A stretch of 64,000 nt of DNA from Sciurus carolinensis (taxonomy: Eukaryota > Chordata > Mammalia > Rodentia > Sciuridae): positions 36,654,741 through 36,718,740 of the forward strand of contig NC_062213.1 of assembly GCF_902686445.1 (NCBI RefSeq). The letters run 5' to 3'. How positions within the stretch are numbered: position 1 is the stretch's first letter; the number at the start of each line of letters is the position of its first letter. The notes under the pieces were generated by a model. It was not told the origin of the DNA and made no database searches. It saw only the letters and a program-made list of their open reading frames with translations. The position numbers and the translations under genes were made by a program. Positions 56,570 to 64,000 of this stretch are shown here, in pieces.

Positions 56570-57000
56570 ATGATGGTTCAAACAAAATAGAAGTTTATTT
56601 CTGCTGTCGAACAGTGTGAAACAAGTGTTCTTGGTCATCGGGTGACTCTCTTCCATGCAGTGACACAGGGATCTATGTTCCTTCCATCTTGTCCTATCCC
56701 CTAGGGCTTCATCCTCATCTGTATCTGTTCAAAACAGTGTGATCTTTCTCTACAAATCCTTCTGTTCCTTGTAGGGCTATTTCCATTGGTGGCTCTACCA
56801 TCTTTTACAGTTGTAGCATTATCTGTCCTTGTAAGCTAGAGGTGAGATGAAGAGGATAGAAAGGGATGCTCTTAAGAAGACTTGGTCTGGAAACTCCACA
56901 CCTCATTTCCTCTTGCACTGTGTAATGAATGTATTATAATGAACTAGCCACATGGCCACCAGTAGTTGTAGCGGGAGGAACTTGGAAATTTAGCTGTTTA
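56570..57000. repeat. Probable old mammalian LTR/DNA repeat, not assigned
   Basis: The blocks gaagtttatttctgctgtcg, ttggtcatcgggtgactctc, ttccatgcagtgacacaggg and agccacatggccaccagtag form a mammal-wide motif set that includes an antisense poly(A) signal (tttatt). Family not named. Confidence 0.4.
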
Positions 57001-58550
57001 TTTGGACAGTGGTTCTCAACTACCCCTGTGTTCTGTGTAAGGGGTGAGTTTTTGGTAGACCCACAGTCATCTTTGATCTTTGTCACAGTCCATTGACATC
57101 TTTTTATCACTTAGATCAATGCCCTAGTTTCATAAATATAGTTTCATATCTAAATTATAAATTAAAGACCCCAGATCCTAATTTCTTCAGCTGTATCCTC
57201 CAGTTTAACAATCAACTCTTTAATTGTATCTAATTGGTATTTCAAACTATCCAAGGGATTTCTAAATTTAATTAGTATATACTTTTTTGTCTAGAAATTC
57301 TATGTTTTTTAAAAAATCAATTGGCCTATTCTTAAAATCTCATTCTATCACCATAATATAAATCTCCTATTTTATTTCATAGTCTACATTAAGTATTCTA
57401 ATTTTAGGCTCTTAGGTGACTATTTTGGTGTCTGAGATCTTTGCGATCTTTATTCCTTTTGTACCTGAGCTAACTCTTATTCAAGATGATTTCTTTTCCT
57501 TGGTGCATGTCTGCATGTAAACTTACTAAACTTGGAACTTTATTCCTTGAAGCCTGAATTTGGGGGCATTTCTCCCCACAGGAACTAGGTTTGCTATTTC
57601 AAGGTACCTGCCAACACTTACAATCTGGAGCTATGTTGAAATATATTCTTGGCTTGGGTTTTTTGTGCTTTACAGGTAGGAAGGATTCTATCTCCAAACC
57701 TATGAGTGGACTAACAGTGGTTATGGATTCTTAATGGAGTGGTCAGAGTTACATCTTTAGACAATAGACTTAAGAAAACTTGGCCACCTCTGTAGGACAT
57801 CTTTTTTTTTTTTTTTTTTTTTAGTTTATTCTTATACTCTGCCACTTTTGGGGGATTTTGGCTTGATGCAAAGGTCTGGTTCAGTTTTTTCACTTTGTGT
57901 AATATTTAAACTTTATCTCCATGTGAACCATTAAGACTGAAATTATAACATCCCAGGGCAGCCACTAGTTTATTTAACTTCTCATTTTATTTATTTATTT
58001 ATTTTTCGCCTCTGAGTAGCTCTCTTATTTTCAGCACTACAGAAGAGATTTAAAAATATTTTATCTCTCATTTTAGGAATGAATCAAAGATAATCTGGAT
58101 ATTATTTGCAGATATTGGGGAAATATCTAAATACAAGAGACATGAGTTTACAACTAAAATGCATTATAATCCTAAATTTTTGGTTTTTTTTTTCACCAGC
58201 ATTCCTATGGAATCCTAAAAACGTAAAAATAAAGAACTGCAAAAATTGTTCCATTTGAGCTTGTAGAGCAATTTTCAACTAATTCTTTTTGAGTTTTCTG
58301 TGTGAACACTCATATTACATCTACAAATACACATACTTTTACCTCCTTCTTTGATATTTTTGGAAATTTTATATCTCTGCTTTTTACTGTCTTTGGTGAC
58401 AAACTCCAGAATAATGTGAAGTGATAGGAAGGATATCATTGTCTTCCTTCTTCATTCCCTTCTTTTCTACCTTTAATGGAATCATGTCTAGTGTTTCCCT
58501 ATTAAGCAAAATGCTGTAGTTAGATAATCTTTCATTATGTTTAGAAAGTA
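57001..58550. other. AT-rich intergenic, probably old LINE debris
   Basis: Low-GC sequence with a poly(T) run (57791-57822) and (ATTT)n (57983-58003). Parts of 57120-57900 have the character of antisense L1M 3' sequence but cannot be assigned safely. No gene recognised. Confidence 0.4.
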
Positions 58551-58563
58551 TGTGTGTATTCTT

Positions 58564-58820
58564 TTTTTATTGTTTATTCTATTTAGTTATACATGATAGC
58601 AGAATGCATTTTGATTCATTGTACACAAATAGGGTACAACTTTTCATTTCTCTGGTTGTACACAATGTAGAGTCACACCATTCGTGTAATCATGTATGTA
58701 CATAGGGTAATAATGTCTGTCTCATTCCACCATTTTTCTTCCCCCTCTCATTTCCCTCTATATAATCCAACATTCCTCCATTCTTCCCTTACCCTTTCCT
58801 CCCATTATGTATAAGCAGTC
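58564..58820 (-). mobile_element. Short LINE-1 3' UTR insertion, antisense, perfect 17-bp TSD
   Basis: Identical agtatgtgtgtattctt copies at 58547-58563 and 58821-58837 flank a 257-bp L1 3' end: a short T-rich head, tatttagttatacatgatag, gggtacaacttttcatttct and the pyrimidine tract. It is severely 5'-truncated with no coding part. Confidence 0.95.
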
Positions 58821-58859
58821 AGTATGTGTGTATTCTTATTCAGTTTTTTATATGATGCA

Positions 58860-59060
58860 GAGTGCAGTTCAATTTTTGTAAAAGTCTTTTCAGCACCAGT
58901 GGAATATATTATACAATGTTTCTTTTAATCTATCAATCTGTTAGATTAGATTCATTAATGCAGTGAGTTATAATAGTAGGTTTCCTAATACTAAGCAATC
59001 TTTATATTCTTGAAATGAATCCCACATGTTCATGGTGTCATATTTTTTCTCTTTATGGGC
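58860..59060 (-). mobile_element. Ancient LINE-1 ORF2 segment, antisense
   Basis: The blocks ttcagcaccagtggaatata, gaaatgaatcccacatgttc and atggtgtcatattttttctc resemble the antisense RT region of an old L1. Confidence 0.5.
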
Positions 59061-59860
59061 TGGTGAGTTCTGTTTGCATTGGTGTTAATTCTGTTTCTAT
59101 GTGTCTAGGGTTTCTCCCGCAGCAAGGTGCTGTCCTTGAGATCAGTGTCCATTTAGGAATTTCCTGGGTGATCACAGGACTCTCCACCCTGGCTAGTGAG
59201 AGCTCTTGTCTTTCCTCCATATGTGAGCTCTGGGGAATTTCATGTTTACATCTTCCTTGCTCTGTTTTGCTTTGCCATGTGAAATTTCACTCTGTGCACA
59301 AATAACCCATCATTTAGCAAAGATCCAGCAGATCCATACTCCAATTTCTGAGTCCTCTTGTCTTCATAGTTCCCTCTCATCCAGATCCCAGTCCATAACT
59401 TCCGGCTGCCTCAGTCTCCCGAGACCCTAATTTCCATATCTGCATTTTGGTGAGATCACCAACTCTGTTGACTCTGCCTAACTGTACCCATGATACTGAA
59501 CCTGACCCTAGGCAAAGTCAGGGTCAGTGTAGGGTTGGGATGTTTAGTTTCTCTTTTCTGTGGATCACCATCCTGTGTTGCCTGTTGCCCAATGTCTGCA
59601 AGCAGGCGTTTCATGTATTTTGTTCAGTTTTCTGACAGTTCTTATTACTTCAGCATGATTGGAAGCAGAATGTTTTTGCTTTGCTTTCTAACTATAATTC
59701 CTCTTATTTATCTATTTTATTAGTTGTTACAAGATATCACAATTGCATCTTTAACATCATAATCTTAGAGGTTTTTAAAAAATTACTTCAGGAAAGATGT
59801 AGTCAACTTACAATGGTATAATTGCATTCTCTTCCATCCTTTTTGCTATTTTTATTATGT
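59061..59860. other. Intergenic, no confident element
   Basis: Mixed composition with a few chance open frames (up to 96 codons), possibly a continuation of old LINE sequence. Confidence 0.45.
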
Positions 59861-60165
59861 TTTTTATCTATTTGCATTTTACACAATTCACATACCATAA
59901 AATTCATCCCTTTAATGCATACCATATAGTGAGTTTTATTATATTCACAATGTTGTGCAATTAGCACATTCTTCCAGAACCTTTTATCAACCCCCAAAGA
60001 AACCCCATACTCATTAGCAGTGACCCTCATTCCTCTGTCTCCCCAGTCCCTGGAAACCAGTAATCTGTTTTCTGTCTCTATGGATTTCCCTATTCTGGAC
60101 ATTTCACTTGGCATAATATAATATCTATATCAAAAACCTAACAACATCATGTTACAATTTTTGCT
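59861..60165 (-). mobile_element. Ancient LINE-1 3' segment, antisense
   Basis: The blocks accataaaattcatcccttt, aaagaaaccccatactcatt, ctctatggatttccctattc and tggacatttcacttggcata match the old L1 3' type also seen at 5.8 and 43.0 kb; this is the best preserved of the three. Confidence 0.7.
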
Positions 60166-60606
60166 TTAAACAGTCAAATGTCTTTTGCACACATTACAAG
60201 AAGAAAAGGAAAACTATCATTTTTATATTCATCCTTATACTATCTTTGTGGTGCTCTTTATTCTTTCTGGCAGATCTGAGTTACCATATGGTGTCATTTC
60301 CTTTTATCCTAGAGAGCTTCCTTTCACCTTTCTTTTTTTTTTTTTATTTAATTTTTTTTTATTGTAAACAAATGGGATACATGTTGTTTCTCTGTTTGTA
60401 CATGGCATAAAGGCATACCATTTGTGTAATCATAAATTTACATAGGGTAATGTTGTTTGATTCATTCTGCCATTTTTTCCCTTCCCCCCCTCCCCTCCCA
60501 CCCTTCCGCTCCATCTATACAGTCCTTCCTTCCTCCATTCCTGCCCCCCTCCCTAAACCCAACTCCAACCCCAACACTAACCCTTCCCATCCCCCATTAT
60601 GTGTCA

Positions 60607-63600
60607 TCATCCACTTATTAGCGATATCATTCTTCCTTTGGTTTTTTGAGATTGGCTTATCTCACTTAGCATGATATTCTCCAGTTTCATCCATTTGCCT
60701 GCAAATGCCATAATTTTATCGTTCTTTATGGCTGAGTAATATTCCATTGTATATATATATACCACATTTTCTTTATCCATTCATCAATTGAAGGACATCT
60801 AGGTTGGTTCCACAATCTGGCTATTGTGAACTGAGCAGCTATGAACATTGATGTGGCTGTATCTCTGTATTATGCTGATTTTAAGTCCTTTGGGTATAGG
60901 GCAAGGAGTGGGATAGCTGGGTCAAATGGTGTTTCCATTCCAAGTTTTCTAAGGAATCTCCACACTGCTTTCCAGAGTGGCTGCACTAATTTGCAGCCCC
61001 ACCAGCAATGTAAGAGTGTACCTTTCTCCCCACATCCTCGCCAACACCTGTTGTTGCTTGTATTCTTGATAATTGCCATTCTAATTGGGGTGAGATGGAA
61101 TCTTAGGGTGGTTTTGATTTGCATTTCTCTTATTACTAGAGATGTTGAACATTTTTCCATATGTTTGTTGATTGCTTGTATATCTTCTTCTGTGAAGTGT
61201 CTATTCATTTCCTTAGCCCATTTGTCAGTTGGATTATTTGCATTCTTGGTGTAGAGTTTTTTGAGTTCTTTATAGATTCTGGAGATTAGCGCTCTATCTG
61301 AAGTATGATTGGCAAAGATTTTCTCCCACTCTGTAGGCTCTTTCTTCGCATTGCTGATAGTTTCCTTTGCTGAGAGAAAGCTTTTTAGTTTGAATCTATC
61401 CCAGTTATTAATTCTTGCTTTTATTTCTTGTGCTATGGGAGTCCTGTTGAGGAAGTCTGGTCCTAAGCTGACATGTTGAAGCTCTGGACCTACTTTTTCT
61501 TCTATAAGATGCAAGGTCTCTGGTCTGATTCCAAGATCCTTAATCCATTTTGAGTTTAGTTTTGTGCATGGTGAGAGATATGGGTTTAGTTCCATTCTGT
61601 TGCATATGGATTTCCAATTCTCCCAGCACCATTTATTGAAGAGGCTGTCTTTTCTCCATTGCATATTTTTGGCCCCTTTGTCTAGTATGAGAAAATTGTA
61701 TTTATTTGGGTTTGTGTCCGTGTCCTCTATTCTGTACCATTGATCCACCTTTCTATTTTGGTATCAATACCATGCCGTTTTTGTTACTACTGCTTTGTAG
61801 TAGAGTTGAAGATCTGGTATTGCGATACCCCCTGCTTCACTCTTTCTGCCAAGGATTGCTTTAGCTATTCTGGGTTTTTTATTCTTCCAGATGAATTTCA
61901 TAATTGCTTGCTCTATTTCTGTAAGGTACATCATTGGGATTTTAATTGGAATTGCATTGAATCTGTATAGCACTTTTGGTAGTATGGCCATTTTGACAAT
62001 GTTAATTCTTCCTATCCAAGAACATGGGAGAGGGCTGGGGAGATAGCTCAGTTGGTAGAGTGCTTGTCTTGTATGCCCAAGGCCCTGGGTTCGATCCCCA
62101 GCACCACAAAAAAAAAAAAAAAAAAAAAAAAGGTCTTTCCAAGAACATGGGAGATCTTTCCATCTTCTAAGGTTTTCTTTAATTTCTTTCCTTAGTGTTC
62201 TGTAGTTCTCATTGTAGAGGTCTTTCACCTCTTTTGTGAGATTGATTCCCAAATACTTTATTTTTTTCGAAGCTATTGTGAATGGGGTAGTTTTCCTAAT
62301 TTCTCTTTCTGAAGATTCATCGCTTATGTATAAAAATGCCTTAGATTTATGTGCATTGATCTTATATCCCGCTACTTTACTGAATTCACTTATGAGATCT
62401 AACAGTTTTCTGGTGGAATTTCCTGGTTCCTCTAAGTATACCATCATATCATCAGCAAATAGGGATAGTTTGAGTTCTTCTTTTCCTATTCGTATCCCTT
62501 TAATTTCTTTGGTCTGTCTAATTGCTCTGGCTAGAGTTTCAAGGACGATATTGAATAGAAGTGGTGAAAGAGGGCATCCCTGCCTTGTTCCAGTTTTTAG
62601 AGGGAATGCTTTCAGTTTTTCACCATTTAGAATGATATTAGCCATGGGTTTAGCGTAGATGGCCTTTACAATGTTAAGGAATGTTCCCACTATCCCTATT
62701 TGTTCTAGTGTTTTGAGCATGAAGGGGTGCTGTATTTTATCAAATGCTTTTTCTGCATCTATCGAAATAATCATGTGATTCTTGACTTTAAGTCTATTGA
62801 TATGGTGAATTACATTTATTGATTTCCTGATGTTGAACTAACCTTGCATCCCTGGGATGAAACCCACTTGATCATGGTGCACTATCTTTTTAATATGTTT
62901 TTGTATGCGATTTGCTAAAATTTTGTTTAGAATTTTTGCGTCGATGTTCATTAAGGATATTGGTCTGAAATTTTCTTTCCTCGATGTGTCTCTGTCTGGT
63001 TTAGGAATCAGGGTGATACTGGCTTCATAGAATGAGTTTGGGAGAGTTCCCTCCTCTTCTATTTTCTGGAATACTTTGAGAAGTATTGGAATGAGTTCTT
63101 CTTTAAAAATTTTGTAGAACTCAGCTGAGAACCCATCTGGTCCTGGACTTTTCTTTGTTGGAAGGCTTTTGATGACTTCTTCTATTTCATTACTTGAAAT
63201 TGGTCTATTTAAATTGTGTATGTCCTCCTCGTTCAGTTTAGGCAGTTCATATGTCTCTAGAAACCTGTTGATGTCTTCGAGATTTTCTATTTTGTTGGAG
63301 TATAGATTTTCAAAATAGCTTCTAGTTATGTTTTGTATTTCGGTCGTGTCTGTTGTGATATTTCCTTGTTCATTCCGAATTTTAGTGATTTGGGTTTTCT
63401 CTCATCTTCTCTTTGTTAGTGTGGCTAAAGGTTTATCAATTTTGTTTATTTTTTCAAAGAACCAACTATTTATTTTGTCAATTTTTTGTATTGTTTCTTT
63501 CATTTCAATTTCGTTGATTTCAGCTCTCAGTTTAACTATTTCCTGTCTTCTACTACTTTTGGTGTTGGTCTGTTCTTCTTTTTCTAGGGCTTTGAGCTGT

Positions 63601-64000
63601 AGTGTTAGGTCATTTATTTTTTGAGTTTTACTTCTTTTATTAAATGCGCTCCATGAAATAAATCTTCCTCTAAGTACCGCTTTCATAGTGTCCCAGAGAT
63701 TTTGATATGATGTTTCTTTGTTCTCGTTTACCTCTAAGAATTTTTTAATTTCCTTCCTAATATCTTCTGTTATCCATTCATCATATAGTAGCATATTGTT
63801 TAATCTCCAGGTGTTGGAGTAGTTTCTGTTTTTTACTCTTTCATTAATTTGTAACTTCAATCCATTATGATCTGATAGAATACAAGGTAGTGTCTCTATC
63901 TTCTTGTATTTGCTGACATTAGCTTTGTGGCATAATATATGGTCTATTTTAGAGAAGGATCCATGTGCTGCTGAGAAGAAAGTGTATTCGCTCTTGGTTG
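60607..64000 (-). pseudogene. LINE-1 ORF2 pseudogene (RT and C-terminal domains), several nonsense codons
   Basis: ORF2p provides the endonuclease and reverse transcriptase for target-primed reverse transcription. On the minus strand the frame runs from the linker (63860-63402) through the RT fingers and palm to the C-terminal Cys-rich region and the normal stop at 60607-60609. The RT box F-A-D-D is intact in [12 protein letters not shown]. At least four premature stops interrupt it: after ATLTKRR near 63400, a Trp-to-TAG at MQG[W]FNIRK near 62840, a Trp-to-TGA at 61764-61766 and a Tyr-to-TAA at 60870-60872. Longest open stretches are 61764-62774 and 60870-61748. It is not active in this form. 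Confidence 0.93.
62031..62137 (+). mobile_element. ID SINE nested in LINE-1 ORF2, 16-bp TSD
   Basis: A well-preserved ID body (agggctggggagatagctca ... gggttcgatccccagcacca) with about 25 A residues. Both tccaagaacatgggag copies (62015-62030 and 62138-62153) are identical. It is among the best-preserved ID copies here, with the B box ggttcgatcc intact, and clearly post-dates the L1. The total 123-bp net insertion keeps the ORF2 frame. Confidence 0.96.

Larger units (their letters stand above)
60340..64000 (-). mobile_element. Long LINE-1, antisense, running off the window
   Basis: From the poly(T)-like head at 60340 the + strand carries the L1 3' UTR (60360-60606), then ORF2 in reverse complement to the window edge, at least 3.66 kb. 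It is the same subfamily as the 27-kb copy and has a telomere-like CTAA patch in the 3' UTR. It is interrupted by an ID SINE at 62031-62137. Its 5' part (ORF1, 5' UTR, endonuclease), if present, lies beyond 64000. Confidence 0.95.

Noticed and set aside
60841..61254. 137-codon + frame over the L1 (also 62236-62658 and 27931-28194)
   Set aside because: Antisense shadow of L1 ORF2. The real coding strand is minus.
60340..64000. Active full-length LINE-1
   Set aside because: At least four nonsense codons and a SINE insertion break ORF2, and the 5' part is not in the window.
10341..64000. NCALD or other downstream gene exon
   Set aside because: Synteny in other mammals suggests NCALD lies further on, but no exon with a recognisable calcium-sensor coding sequence or CpG-island promoter was seen.

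Overview
This is vertebrate nuclear DNA, almost certainly from a squirrel-family rodent (ground squirrel, marmot or tree squirrel). The reasons: dense tRNA-Ala-derived ID SINEs; many composite SINEs made of a 7SL-derived B1 half joined to an ID half (the B1-dID type); one LINE-1 lineage at several ages; older mammal-wide repeats (MIR, L2, MER5A, MLT1, ERVL) beneath them. Species cannot be fixed from sequence alone. No bacterial or viral genome organisation, CRISPR array or canonical tRNA/rRNA gene is visible.

The only protein-coding gene recognised is the 3' end of RRM2B (p53R2, the p53-inducible small subunit of ribonucleotide reductase) on the + strand at 1-10335. Its last three coding exons are at 1468-1572, 3084-3197 and 6742-6894, with canonical splice sites and phase-0 junctions. 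They encode the C-terminal 123 residues, from just after iron ligand Glu228 to the FTLDADF tail that docks on the large subunit. A 3' UTR of about 3.4 kb follows, carrying MIR and ID insertions and a likely distal poly(A) signal at 10311.

From about 10.3 kb to the end the window is intergenic. In other mammals the next gene in this direction is NCALD, but no NCALD exon is recognised here. 10-24 kb is moderately unique sequence with MIRs, a MER5A, several SINEs (four same-strand ID insertions at 15.9-17.4 kb) and one MaLR LTR. 24-34 kb holds L1 3' ends, including a young 5'-truncated copy at 27253-28265 with a perfect 16-bp target-site duplication (TSD). 34.7-46.2 kb is a dense LTR-retroelement district: an antisense ERVL pol region, two MaLR LTRs pointing away from each other around MaLR internal sequence, a second LTR family nested in one of them, a sense ERVL tail with an MLT2-like LTR, and another copy of the nested LTR family inside an L1. 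47-60 kb holds MLT1, MIR, L2, an L1 ORF2 fragment without a 3' end, a 5'-inverted L1 and older LINE debris. From about 60.34 kb to the window edge lies a long antisense L1 whose ORF2 has several stop codons and a nested ID SINE.

The interest is in retroelement architecture rather than a new gene system. The best leads are the shared LTR family (40499-40954 and 45626-46063) with CCAAT-bearing U3 repeats and a three-motif pyrimidine microsatellite, the divergent LTR pair, and several cleanly datable nested insertions. Long open frames outside RRM2B are L1 ORF2 pieces, microsatellite read-through or chance.
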